From Bacillota bacterium (GTDB lineage Bacteria; Bacillota; Clostridia; Caldicoprobacterales; Xylanivirgaceae), in contig JAMOAB010000013.1 of NCBI GenBank assembly GCA_023621995.1, positions 1 to 37,694 on the forward strand: a DNA stretch of 37,694 bases, read 5' to 3'. Positions within the stretch are counted from its first letter, which is position 1. Each line of letters begins with the position of its first letter. The notes beneath the pieces were generated by a model. It saw nothing but the letters and a program-made list of their open reading frames with translations. It ran no database searches and had not been told where the DNA came from. Shown in pieces: positions 16,449 through 25,323 of this stretch. The position numbers and the translations under genes are program-made.

Positions 16449-17123
16449 ATGGAAGAATTTGTTAATATATTTTTGATGGGTAAAAAATATACCGTTCCGT
16501 CAAACCTTACAATTATGGGAGCAATGGAATACGCAGGTTATCAACTTGTTCGGGGCTGCGGATGCCGTAGTGGTTTTTGTGGTGCTTGTGCAATAATATA
16601 CAGAATCAAAGGCGAAAGGGATCTTAAAGTTTGCCTTGCGTGTCAGACACAGGTAGAGAATAACATGTATATTGCAACACTACCATTTTTCCCACTTATA
16701 AAAGAGATCTATGATATAAATGAGATAAGACCGACGGAACAGATTATGATGCAGCTCTACCCTGAGATCTATAGCTGTATTGGTTGTAATGCATGCACAA
16801 AGAGTTGCACACAGGGTTTGAATGTTATGCAGTATATTGCATATGCCCAGCGAGGCGAATATGAAAAATGTGCAGAAGAATCTTTTGACTGTGTAATGTG
16901 TGGAGTTTGTTCCTCAAGATGTCCAGCAGGGATATCCCACCCACAAGTAGCACTTTTGGCAAGGAGACTGACAGGAAAATATCTTGCGCCAAAGTCGGAA
17001 CATCTTGAAGACAGGGTCCGTGAAATAGAGAACGGCGATTTTGAAGAACTGCTTGAAGGACTTATGCAAAAGCCCATAGAGGAGTTAAAAGAGCTGTATA
17101 ACAATAGAGATATTGAGGAATGA
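16449..17123 (+). CDS. Fumarate reductase/succinate dehydrogenase-like iron-sulfur subunit
   Basis: A 224-residue FrdB/SdhB-like protein. The N-terminal [2Fe-2S] ferredoxin domain has cysteines at 37, 39, 44, 47, 62 and 65 (RGCGCRSGFCGACA, CLAC). Two complete CxxCxxCxxxC motifs follow, C110-C120 and C148-C158. Ordinary FrdB has one [4Fe-4S] and one [3Fe-4S] cluster. Here both motifs are complete, so two [4Fe-4S] clusters are expected, as in HdrC or the N-terminal part of thiol:fumarate reductase TfrB. No membrane-anchor gene is nearby, so it is probably soluble. It lies 23 bp after flxA and immediately before the flavoprotein, and would join it to the Hdr-Flx chain. Confidence 0.82.
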   Translation: MEEFVNIFLMGKKYTVPSNLTIMGAMEYAGYQLVRGCGCRSGFCGACAIIYRIKGERDLKVCLACQTQVENNMYIATLPFFPLIKEIYDINEIRPTEQIMMQLYPEIYSCIGCNACTKSCTQGLNVMQYIAYAQRGEYEKCAEESFDCVMCGVCSSRCPAGISHPQVALLARRLTGKYLAPKSEHLEDRVREIENGDFEELLEGLMQKPIEELKELYNNRDIEE

Positions 17124-17135
17124 GGAGGGATGATA

Positions 17136-18737
17136 ATGTATACACAGGAGATGCTTGATTCTGTTAAAAAGGTTGAAGCAACGAGGAAAGAGAGACTTGG
17201 TATGGAGCCTAGAAGAATGACAGCGGAGGAGAAAGAGACACTACTAAACAGGTATCATCCCGATTATAGGCAGGAAAACTTTTCTGTTTTGAAAATCGGT
17301 CCCAATAAGGGTGACAAGGTTCCAGATGAACTTGCAGTTTTGCTCCAGGCAAACAGCCGAGTAAAAGATTTAGATATTGATCTTACAAAGATTGACTATG
17401 ATACAGATGTACTTATTATCGGTGGAGGTGGTGCTGGTGCTTCTGCTGCAATAGAGGCAGATGAAGCTGGTGCGAAGGTAATGATGGTTACAAAACTTCG
17501 TATTGGTGATGCAAACACCATGATGGCAGAAGGCGGAATACAGGCTGCTGACAAGGAAAATGACTCACCTGCAATCCACTATCTTGATGCACTTGGAGGT
17601 GGACATTATGCAAACGACCCTAAGCTCCTCCATAAGCTTGTGACAGAGGGACCTTCGGCAGTCAAATGGCTTAACGACCTTGGTGTTATGTTTGACAAAG
17701 CGGCAGATGGTACTATGATAACAACCCATGGTGGGGGAACCTCCCGTAAGAGAATGCATGCTGCCAAGGATTATTCTGGTGCAGAAATTATGCGTGTTTT
17801 AAGGGATGAGGTCATAAATCGTGGTATTCCAGTTGTAGATTTTACTTCAGCGGTAGAGCTTATCCTTGATGAGGAGGGTAGGGCGGCCGGAGCTGTTTTG
17901 ATGAATATGGAGACAGGGGAATACCTAGTTGCAAGGGCGAAGACAGTTATCATCGCCACAGGTGGTGCAGGACGACTACATTATCAGGGATTCCCAACTT
18001 CCAACCACTATGGTGCCACAGCTGATGGGCTGATCTTGGGATATCGAGTAGGTGCAGAGCTTGTATATGCTGATACAATCCAGTATCACCCCACTGGTGT
18101 AGCATTTCCGGAGCAGATTTTCGGTGCACTAGTGACTGAAAAGGTTCGTTCACTAGGTGCCATGCTTGTCAATGCTGATGGTGAAGCATTCATGCATCCA
18201 CTTGAAACCCGTGATGTGTGTGCTGCATCTATAATAAGAGAGTGTAAGGATAGGAAAAAGGGTGTATCAACTGTTGAAGGCTCAGGTGTATGGCTGGATA
18301 CTCCCATGATTGATATGATACATGGTGAAGGTACGATTGAAAATAGACTTCCTGGTATGTTTCGTATGTATGAGAAATACGATATTGACATGAGGAAGAT
18401 ACCAATTCTCGTATATCCCACGCTCCACTATCAAAACGGTGGTCTAAAGATTAATCAAGAAGGGTTGACAGATGTTGAAAATCTCTATGCTGCAGGCGAA
18501 GTGGTAGGTGGTATTCACGGTAGAAATAGGCTTATGGGGAATTCACTCCTCGATATTATCGTGTTTGGAAGGAATGCAGGTAAGAATGCTGCTAAGAAGA
18601 GTAAGACGATTAAGCCTGGCAAACTTACTCTTTCCCATGTAGAAAAGTTTGCAAAAGAGATGGAGGACGCAGGAATAAAGACCGACTGTGTCTCACCAAA
18701 GCTTTTGCCTAAATATACACATAGAAAAGATGAATAA
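17136..18737 (+). CDS. Fumarate reductase-like flavoprotein subunit
   Basis: A 533-residue FAD protein of the FrdA/SdhA/TfrA/NadB family. After an unusual basic extension of about 88 residues comes the FAD motif VLIIGGGGAGASA (about 92-104). Fumarate-reducing active-site residues are recognisable: H318 (YHPTG), R338 (TEKVRSLG), H431 (LHYQNGG) and R465 (NRLMGNSL). The histidine that binds FAD covalently in FrdA is replaced by N127 (DANTMMAEGG), so FAD should be non-covalent, as in TfrA and NadB. AGGAGGG is placed for the ATG at 17136, not for the in-frame ATG at 17130. It is the last gene of the operon. Fumarate is the likely acceptor; another 2-enoate is possible. Confidence 0.85.
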   Translation: MYTQEMLDSVKKVEATRKERLGMEPRRMTAEEKETLLNRYHPDYRQENFSVLKIGPNKGDKVPDELAVLLQANSRVKDLDIDLTKIDYDTDVLIIGGGGAGASAAIEADEAGAKVMMVTKLRIGDANTMMAEGGIQAADKENDSPAIHYLDALGGGHYANDPKLLHKLVTEGPSAVKWLNDLGVMFDKAADGTMITTHGGGTSRKRMHAAKDYSGAEIMRVLRDEVINRGIPVVDFTSAVELILDEEGRAAGAVLMNMETGEYLVARAKTVIIATGGAGRLHYQGFPTSNHYGATADGLILGYRVGAELVYADTIQYHPTGVAFPEQIFGALVTEKVRSLGAMLVNADGEAFMHPLETRDVCAASIIRECKDRKKGVSTVEGSGVWLDTPMIDMIHGEGTIENRLPGMFRMYEKYDIDMRKIPILVYPTLHYQNGGLKINQEGLTDVENLYAAGEVVGGIHGRNRLMGNSLLDIIVFGRNAGKNAAKKSKTIKPGKLTLSHVEKFAKEMEDAGIKTDCVSPKLLPKYTHRKDE

Positions 18738-18753
18738 TATTATAATATAATGA

Positions 18754-18794
18754 AATAATACCGTTTCTTATTAGTCATAGGAAGCGGTATTATT
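18754..18794 (+). terminator. Probable terminator of the hdr/flx/frd operon
   Basis: Arms 18754-18767 and 18781-18794 form a 14-bp stem with one G-T pair and a 13-nt loop. There is only a mixed T/A tail instead of a clean T run. Confidence 0.65.
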
Positions 18795-18862
18795 ATTCAG
18801 AGGTGGTGTTACATATGTTTGACTTCTCTACATAAAGTTGGTAAAATTCCACCATGGACCAC

Positions 18863-18891
18863 TTGACAATTGCTATAACACAGATTATAAT
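18863..18891 (+). promoter_or_regulatory. Sigma-A-type promoter of the second T-box leader
   Basis: TTGACA at 18863-18868 and TATAAT at 18886-18891 are 17 bp apart, a perfect consensus, and start just before the T-box. Confidence 0.9.
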
Positions 18892-18904
18892 ATTGTAAAT
18901 TCAT

Positions 18905-19197
18905 AGTTTAAAGGCAATGAAAGGGAAAGTAGATAACGAGATATATTACAGAGAGCTTCGCTTGGTGAGAAGAAGCATAGAAGGCGTTATTGAAAGTGGC
19001 CTTGGAGCAGCATATCGACTACATATTATTATATGTATAGAATATGATGGGAACGCCCATTAAAGCGTCAGAGTATCGAATATTTTAGTATATTCCGTAC
19101 TTGGTAAGGTCTGTATTGTGAAATACAGATAAAATAAGGTGGTACCACGAAACAAAAGTTCTCGTCCTTGAATCAATGTAGAGGAGGAGATTTTTTT
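18905..19197 (+). promoter_or_regulatory. T-box leader upstream of O-acetylhomoserine sulfhydrylase
   Basis: The leader has an AGTA-type element near 18932, the ACAGAGAG bulge near 18950, a specifier region GAAAGTGGCC at 18992-19000, and the T-box core AAGGTGGTACCACG at 19136-19149. It ends in a terminator at 19160-19190 followed by seven T, whose stem has one G-G mismatch. ATAACG and CGTTAT close the specifier loop. The codon reads AGT (Ser, 18995-18997), or GTG (Val) if shifted by one. ATG or a Cys codon, expected for the downstream gene, is not at the specifier position. The T-box identity is firm; the amino acid is not. Confidence 0.85.
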
Positions 19198-19241
19198 ATA
19201 TCATTTTTAGGGTATAATTATTAAATCATGGAGGGATTCTT

Positions 19242-20528
19242 ATGAAAGAACTTGACAAGAATGCAAAGATAGAAACTAAGTGTCTACATGCAGGCTATAC
19301 ACCAGAAAATGGTGATCCACGGGTAGTACCAATTGTACAGAGCACGACCTACTGCTTTGATTCTACAGAACATATAGCTAGACTCTTTGATATGCCAACA
19401 GAGTTTATGTACTCCCGTTTTGCCAATCCAACCTGTGATGCAGTTGAGAAGAAGATCGCGGTCCTTGAAGGTGGAGCTGGGGCAATGCTAACCAGTAGTG
19501 GACAGGCAGCTACTCTACTATCAATTCTTAACCTTTGTTCTGCAGGCGATAGTTTTATATCAGTTTCTACTATATATGGTGGTACTGTGAACCTATTTGC
19601 AGTGACACTTAAAAAACTTGGTATTGAATGTATCTGGGTCGATCCAGATGCTTCTGAAGAGGAGATCCAAAGGGCATTCAAACCTAATACAAAGGCTATC
19701 TTTGGTGAGACCCTTGCAAACCCTGCTTTAACTGTGTTTGATATTGAGAAGTTTGCCAATATTGCTCATAAAAACGGTGTACCCCTCATTGTAGATAATA
19801 CATTTGCAACGCCCATTCTCTGCCGACCCATTGAGTTTGGAGCAGATATTGTAGTCCACTCTACTACCAAGTATATGGATGGTCATGCTGTTCAGGTAGG
19901 CGGAGTTATTGTAGATAGTGGAAAGTTTGATTGGGCAGCCAGTGGTAAATTTCCGGATTTCACTGAGCCTGATGACAGCTATCATGGTGTAGTCTATACC
20001 CGTGATTTTGGAGAACTTGCCTATATTGTTAAAGCTAGAATGCAGTTAATGCGCGATTTTGGTTGTTATCCTGCAGCCCATTCTGCATTTTTGCTAAATC
20101 TTGGCCTTGAGACATTGCCCATTAGAATGAAACAGTATTGTGAAAATGCTTTAAAGGTTGCAAAATTCTTAGAGCAGTCAGATAAGGTGGTTTCAGTTAA
20201 CTATCCTGGCCTTGAGTCAAACAAGTACCATAAACTTGCCAAAAAGTACCTACCTTTGGGAACCAGTGGCGTCATATCTTTCATAATCAACGGTGGTAGG
20301 GAAAATGCGGTGAAGTTTATGGATAGTCTAAAACTTGCATCTAATGTCGTACACGTAGCAGATATACGCACCTGTGTATTACATCCTGCTTCAGCAACCC
20401 ATAGACAACTTACCGACGAGCAGCTCGTTGCAGCTGGGATTGACGGAGGTATGATCAGACTTTCAGTTGGACTTGAAAATGTTGAAGACATTATAGCCGA
20501 TATAGATCAGGCATTGGCAAAGGTTTGA
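19242..20528 (+). CDS. metY: O-acetylhomoserine aminocarboxypropyltransferase (sulfhydrylase)
   Basis: A 428-residue PLP enzyme of the Cys/Met metabolism family that converts O-acetylhomoserine plus sulfide to homocysteine, or plus methanethiol to methionine. The PLP lysine is K210 in [18 protein letters not shown] and the GQAATLLSI region are family signatures. The long segment after the lysine (about 225-265, with [15 protein letters not shown]) marks the O-acetylhomoserine sulfhydrylase group rather than cystathionine synthases or lyases, which are about 40-50 residues shorter. GGAGGG precedes the start at 19242. It is monocistronic, driven by its own promoter and T-box, and ended by a strong terminator. 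Confidence 0.92.
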   Translation: MKELDKNAKIETKCLHAGYTPENGDPRVVPIVQSTTYCFDSTEHIARLFDMPTEFMYSRFANPTCDAVEKKIAVLEGGAGAMLTSSGQAATLLSILNLCSAGDSFISVSTIYGGTVNLFAVTLKKLGIECIWVDPDASEEEIQRAFKPNTKAIFGETLANPALTVFDIEKFANIAHKNGVPLIVDNTFATPILCRPIEFGADIVVHSTTKYMDGHAVQVGGVIVDSGKFDWAASGKFPDFTEPDDSYHGVVYTRDFGELAYIVKARMQLMRDFGCYPAAHSAFLLNLGLETLPIRMKQYCENALKVAKFLEQSDKVVSVNYPGLESNKYHKLAKKYLPLGTSGVISFIINGGRENAVKFMDSLKLASNVVHVADIRTCVLHPASATHRQLTDEQLVAAGIDGGMIRLSVGLENVEDIIADIDQALAKV

Positions 20529-20554
20529 CAATTAAATTACTTGTAAGCTTATAC

Positions 20555-20604
20555 ACAAAAAACAGTATAGGGCTGTAACCATACGGCTCTATACTGTTTT
20601 TTGT
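20555..20604 (+). terminator. Intrinsic terminator after metY
   Basis: Arms 20555-20570 and 20589-20604 are perfect 16-bp inverted copies (inner ACAGTATAG/CTATACTGT) around an 18-nt loop. The right arm contains TTTTTT. Confidence 0.88.
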
Positions 20605-20633
20605 AAATTTGGAATGGGGAGAGGCATTGTATA

Positions 20634-20662
20634 TTGATGAGTATATGAAAAACTAGTATAAT
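20634..20662 (+). promoter_or_regulatory. Probable promoter of the small gene at 20724
   Basis: TTGATG at 20634-20639 and TATAAT at 20657-20662 are 17 bp apart. Confidence 0.65.
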
Positions 20663-20723
20663 GAAGAAGATAGCACATCCATTACAATATAGTTTGTTGA
20701 AGAGAGCATTCTAGGGGCCTAAT

Positions 20724-20996
20724 ATGTCTAGAGAGAGTATCTATTATAAGTATATAACCAGCATGTATGCAAAGTACCCCAAATTACTATATGTCTTTCA
20801 AGATCCCTATACTGCAGGGTGGAGGGATGTTAGCTATGCATTGTTTGCCAATGGGTTATCATTTAGAATTAGAGAAAAGATGGGCATAGACTTGATGGAG
20901 CAGATACTAATGTGTGTGGAAGGCCAGTCTTCCAGTGAAGAACTCAGAAATATGCTATATAGACAACCTAGAAAATCTAAAAATGGCATAGGATAA
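20724..20996 (+). CDS. Small protein of unknown function
   Basis: A 90-residue product I do not recognise. It is mixed charged/aromatic with no signal peptide or membrane segment. YYKYITSMYAKYPKLLYVF near the start suggests amphipathic helices, and the C terminus is basic (RQPRKSKNG). A good promoter lies about 60 bp upstream and AGGGGCC lies about 9 nt before the ATG, which support it as real. The 560 bp after it carry broken reading frames on the same strand, so it may be the surviving first part of a longer decayed gene or operon. Confidence 0.5.
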   Translation: MSRESIYYKYITSMYAKYPKLLYVFQDPYTAGWRDVSYALFANGLSFRIREKMGIDLMEQILMCVEGQSSSEELRNMLYRQPRKSKNGIG

Positions 20997-21559
20997 TTTC
21001 CACAAATTGTCGTATCTATTGGCCTATTCACTGGAGAATAACAGTATAGTGTTATTTCTTAATGGATTTATGCTTGCAGATAAATATCTAAGTGTGCAAA
21101 TGAGTATGCTAATGGATTTATTGATTTGGCGGCTATTATAATGCTTGAAAACAGTATATTCATCTATTGGGGACAATTAGCTGAAGAAGGAGAAGAGTAA
21201 AGTGAAGAAGAACTGGAAAGATAAGTCTTTGCTAAATGGACATGCAATTGACTAATTCAACAGCCTAAATGGGAGAGCATTATATTGAATGAGTTATCGA
21301 ACCAATGCATAAGATAAGCATAATAATCCAGGTATTGGAGAGGGACCTAGGACCAGATAATAAATACGATTAAAATGCCATATGTGTAACTACAGTAGAT
21401 GGTTATGTGCTTGTATATATACCAAAAGTCCATAACTCCATACCTGTCAATTTAATGGATTCGAGAGTGAGCCTATATGGCGTTTTACTCAGTGATGGCA
21501 TACCAAATGACAGGGCTGATATAAAAAATAATAGCAAAATGTAGAAGCTAAAGCCCTAC
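20997..21559 (+). other. 563-bp stretch without an intact gene; broken reading frames
   Basis: No intact gene. Two same-strand segments look formerly coding. About 21000-21140 contains NSIVLFLNGFMLADKYLS, and about 21390-21543 contains VTTVDGYVLVYIP then RVSLYGVLLSDGIPNDRA, ending in TAG at 21541-21543. They lie in frames interrupted by stops. I recognise neither. No RNA gene or clear promoter was found. Confidence 0.35.
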
Positions 21560-23125
21560 TTAGTATTCATCCTTTAGTAATCTCTCAAGTGTGTTTATGT
21601 CATTGCTAAACTTAAGTGGTTTTACTGCTGGCCCTGAGATTACTTCTCCTTCATATGAAAATCGTGAGCCATGACATGGGCAGTCCCAAGATCTTTCGGC
21701 CGAATTCCAATTTAATTCACATCCCATATGTGTACAAGTTGTATCTACTAAGTGTAGGTTGCCATCATCATCTTTAAAGGCACCAATCCTCTCTCCATCT
21801 ATCTTCACGACTTTTGCCTCTCCTGGGTCTAGATCTATATCCTTTGGTAGTTGGGAGAGCTTGCCATCTAGGAGCTGCTCTGCTACATTATAGTTTTCCA
21901 CGATAAAGTTCTTGGCCGATGGGAGAATGGTCTTGCGCGATGGATTGTAGACGTCTTGCCATGGACTTTCCCCCTCTATTATTAGGTCTCTAAGGATCAT
22001 GGCAGATGCCATGCTATTTGTCATACCCCATTTTCCAAATCCAGTGGCTATATATAAATTAGGGGTGTCAGAGGTAAACTGACCTACATAGGGTAGCCCA
22101 TCTAATGTCATACAATCTTGGGTAGACCATCGGAAGGGGATATCTTCCACTGTAAAGATATTATTTGCAAAATCCATTAGTGTCTCATAGTGCTTTGTAG
22201 TATCCATGCCTTGACCAGTTTTATGATGATCACCACCTACCAATATTATCTCTCCATCATCAGTAACTTGATTCCTGAGAGAGCGAGCTGGATCTTCAGC
22301 ATTTATATAGATTCCACCAGGATATTGTTCCCTTGCTTTAATTGCAACTACATATGACCTTTCAGAGTAAATCCTTGTGTAGTATGATGCAGGTTTATTA
22401 TAAAAAGGATAGTGGGTGGCAATAATAACCTTTTGTGCTGTTACTTTTTTTCCCTTATCAGTAGTAATTACATAATTATTGTCTTCTTCTATATCAACTG
22501 CTCTGCTCTGTTCGAATATGCGGACACCGTCATTGTAAATATTTTGTGCTAGGGCAAGTAAGTATTTACGAGGATGAAATTGGGCCTGATTATCAAACCG
22601 GACTGCTGCCCTTATAGATATGGGAAAAGGGATCTCTTCTACATATTCAGCTTTTATACCCAAATCTGAGGCAGTTTTAACCTCATCACTAATCTTTTGT
22701 ATATATTTTTCTTGCTCTGTAAATACGAATGCCGCTTGGGGTACATAGTCGCACTGGATTTGATTATCGTCTGCAATTTTCTTTATCTCATGTATAGCTG
22801 TTTCATTTGCTTCGGCATATTGTCTGGCAAGTCCTATTCCCATCTGACTTTTGATTTTGTCATATATGAGCCCGTGTTGGGACGTTATCTTTGCCGTTGT
22901 ATGTCCTGTAGTGCCTTGCACTATATGGTCAGCCTCTAGGATTACTATATTAAGTCCCTCGTTCTTCAGTAGATATGCACACAATATGCCTACTATACCT
23001 CCACCTACTATTACTATATCTGCACTTATGTCTTCATTTAAATTGGGATAGTCTGTAGTATCTGTAGAAGCTAGCCAATAGGATTGGGGCGGGTTTTTGA
23101 TTTTTTTTTGTCTATCTATATCCAT
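21560..23125 (-). CDS. FAD-dependent oxidoreductase with C-terminal Rieske [2Fe-2S] domain
   Basis: A 521-residue DadA/glycine-oxidase-type flavoprotein joined to a Rieske domain. The FAD-binding motif VIVGGGIVGILCAYLL is at about 37-52, followed by GTTGHTTAKITSQHG. The second half has TGFGKWGMTNSMASA near 395, closing the FAD site. The Rieske ligands are C-x-H (CTHMGC) and C-x-x-H (CPCHGSRF) in the last 60 residues. GGAGG precedes the ATG. It is monocistronic, reading toward the unassigned region. Such fusions occur widely in Bacilli and Clostridia with no settled substrate; an amine or amino-acid oxidation is plausible but unproven. Confidence 0.9.
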   Translation of the reverse strand: MDIDRQKKIKNPPQSYWLASTDTTDYPNLNEDISADIVIVGGGIVGILCAYLLKNEGLNIVILEADHIVQGTTGHTTAKITSQHGLIYDKIKSQMGIGLARQYAEANETAIHEIKKIADDNQIQCDYVPQAAFVFTEQEKYIQKISDEVKTASDLGIKAEYVEEIPFPISIRAAVRFDNQAQFHPRKYLLALAQNIYNDGVRIFEQSRAVDIEEDNNYVITTDKGKKVTAQKVIIATHYPFYNKPASYYTRIYSERSYVVAIKAREQYPGGIYINAEDPARSLRNQVTDDGEIILVGGDHHKTGQGMDTTKHYETLMDFANNIFTVEDIPFRWSTQDCMTLDGLPYVGQFTSDTPNLYIATGFGKWGMTNSMASAMILRDLIIEGESPWQDVYNPSRKTILPSAKNFIVENYNVAEQLLDGKLSQLPKDIDLDPGEAKVVKIDGERIGAFKDDDGNLHLVDTTCTHMGCELNWNSAERSWDCPCHGSRFSYEGEVISGPAVKPLKFSNDINTLERLLKDEY

Positions 23126-23262
23126 GTGATTCCTCCATATATAATGTACTATAGGTTATTGTTTACCTTTACAATAAGTATTATGTAATTTTTTAAAAAA
23201 TTGTGATGATATATCTGGCAATAAGCCAAAGAATGGAGCTATTATGTGACGTAAATATTTAG

Positions 23263-23291
23263 TTGTATTTTAAGTAAAATAAAACTATGAT
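23263..23291 (+). promoter_or_regulatory. Candidate promoter of the methyltransferase gene
   Basis: TTGTAT at 23263-23268 and TATGAT at 23286-23291 are 17 bp apart, about 55 bp before the gene. Confidence 0.45.
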
Positions 23292-23346
23292 AATATAGGC
23301 AAAAGGAGAGCAATAACAAAGTTTTTGGAAATTGAGGAGGATTGAC

Positions 23347-25311
23347 ATGGAGAAGTTAAATATGAAATCAAAAGATATAACCAGAGAAAACATAGAAAAG
23401 ATAGGGGAACTTTTCCCTAATGTAATTACAGAGATAAGGGATGAAAAGGGAAATATAAAAAGGGCTATAGACTTTGAACTACTACAACAAGAATTGAGGG
23501 AAGGAATAGTAGAAGGTAGAAGGGAGAGATATGAGCTAACTTGGCCAGGTAAAAGGGAGGCCATAGCCATAGCCAATACTTCCATAGATAAGACGTTAAG
23601 GCCAGTGAAAGAAGATAGCTTAAACTGGGAAAATACAGAGAATCTATACATAGAAGGGGACAATCTAGAAGCTTTAAAACTTCTTCAAGAATCCTATCTA
23701 AACAAGATAAAATGCATATACATAGATCCTCCATACAATACTGGGAATGACTTTATATATAGAGACGACTTTACTCTAGACAGGAATGAATATCTAGAGA
23801 GAACAGGGCAGATAGATGATGGGGGGAATAGACTTTTCCAAAACACAGAATATAACGGTAGGTACCACAGTGATTGGTTAAGTATGATGTATCCTAGACT
23901 TAAATTGGCACGGAACCTGTTGTCAGAGGATGGTGTCATATTTATATCTATAGATGATAATGAAGTGCATAATTTGAGAAAGATATGTGATGAGATCTTT
24001 GGCGAGGCTAATTTTATAGCCAATTTTATATGGGAAAAGACCCAACACTTTGGTAGACAGAGGCTCAATACATATAGTAATTATGAGAATATATTATGTT
24101 ATGCTAAATCCCTTAGGAACTCAAACCTTAAGAGATTAATTGCTGAGAGGTCAATAATGGAGTTGGAAGATGCTCCACTATACAATGCTTCAAACAATCT
24201 AAAGACATTGGTATTTCCAAAGGGCTCAGTAAAGTTTAACATAAAAGATGGAGTATATAGTCACAGTACAAATGACAAGTATACTCTAGAAGAACCTGTA
24301 ATAGTGGAAAATGGCTATAATAAAAATGATTTAGTTTTGACATTTAGATCAAGATGGAATCAAGAGTCGGTAAATGCAGAGTATAAGAGGGGGACTACTT
24401 TTTGGGTAAAGAGTACAAACTTCGCCATTAGAACTATCTATCATAGTGAAAAAGAGTCTATAGCATCCGCAAGGGAACTGATTTTTACAAATAAAAACAA
24501 TGAGTTTGTAACCAAAAATCGGTTTGGCACACCGGTGGGAGTAAATGAAAACGGTTCATCTGAGCTAAAAGATATTATGGGAGTTACTACATTTGATTAT
24601 CCAAAGCCAACATCACTTATTAGTTACATAATATCTTTAATCTATGACCATAGGGAGAACAAATTTGATAAAGATTTTTATGTTTTAGACTTTTTCTCCG
24701 GCTCGGCTACCACCGCCCATGCAGTCATGGAGTTAAACGCACAAGATGGCGGCAATAGAAAATATATAATGGTTCAACTTCCAGAACCTATAGCTGAAAA
24801 GTCTGAGGCCTACAAGGCAGGTTATAAAAATATAGCTGAAATAGGTAAGGAGCGTATTCGTAGGGCAGCGAGAAAGATTGAGGAAGAGACTGGCGCAGAT
24901 ATAGACTATGGATTTAGAGTGTTCAAAGTAGACTCTTCTAATATGAAGGATGTATATTATAGGCCCGATGAACTGGAGCAGGATTTAATAGAACAGCTAG
25001 AAACCAACATAAAAGAAAATAGGACAGGTTTAGATCTACTTATTCAGGTAATGCTAGAGGCAGGGTTAGAGCTATCTCTACCTATTGAGACCAAGGAGAT
25101 CTGTGGCAAAGAGGTATACTTTGTAGCCGATAATTCTTTGGTCGCCTGCTTTAATGAAAATATAGATAAAACATTGATCAAAGAACTGGCAAAGACTGAG
25201 CCCTTAAAGGTCGTCTTTAGAGATAGCTCATTTAAGTCATCCTCAGATAGGATAAACCTGGAAGGGTTATTTAAAAATATATCTCCAAATACAGAGATTA
25301 AAGTTTTGTAG
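23347..25311 (+). CDS. mod: Type III Mod-like (beta-class) DNA adenine methyltransferase
   Basis: A 654-residue site-specific N6-adenine methyltransferase. The catalytic DPPYNTG motif (127-133) comes before the SAM-binding DFFSGSATTAHAV (about 446-458), the beta-class order. The variable region between them (about 200-430) is the target-recognition domain. An in-frame TTG lies at 23332, but GAGGAGG spans it and is spaced for the ATG at 23347. No cognate Res gene follows. Instead a degraded membrane gene and pdxS come next, and the helicase-protease gene that would partner it is 5.5 kb away. Its last 139 codons are repeated, diverged, at 30426-30831. It looks intact and could be an orphan methylase or part of the locus downstream. 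Confidence 0.92.
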   Translation: MEKLNMKSKDITRENIEKIGELFPNVITEIRDEKGNIKRAIDFELLQQELREGIVEGRRERYELTWPGKREAIAIANTSIDKTLRPVKEDSLNWENTENLYIEGDNLEALKLLQESYLNKIKCIYIDPPYNTGNDFIYRDDFTLDRNEYLERTGQIDDGGNRLFQNTEYNGRYHSDWLSMMYPRLKLARNLLSEDGVIFISIDDNEVHNLRKICDEIFGEANFIANFIWEKTQHFGRQRLNTYSNYENILCYAKSLRNSNLKRLIAERSIMELEDAPLYNASNNLKTLVFPKGSVKFNIKDGVYSHSTNDKYTLEEPVIVENGYNKNDLVLTFRSRWNQESVNAEYKRGTTFWVKSTNFAIRTIYHSEKESIASARELIFTNKNNEFVTKNRFGTPVGVNENGSSELKDIMGVTTFDYPKPTSLISYIISLIYDHRENKFDKDFYVLDFFSGSATTAHAVMELNAQDGGNRKYIMVQLPEPIAEKSEAYKAGYKNIAEIGKERIRRAARKIEEETGADIDYGFRVFKVDSSNMKDVYYRPDELEQDLIEQLETNIKENRTGLDLLIQVMLEAGLELSLPIETKEICGKEVYFVADNSLVACFNENIDKTLIKELAKTEPLKVVFRDSSFKSSSDRINLEGLFKNISPNTEIKVL

Positions 25312-25323
25312 GATTTACCGAAT

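Noticed and set aside
9917-18737. Methanogen-type heterodisulfide reductase with hydrogenase
   Set aside because: No mvhA/mvhG hydrogenase genes are present; flxABC-type genes and bacterial features point to an NADH-linked module.
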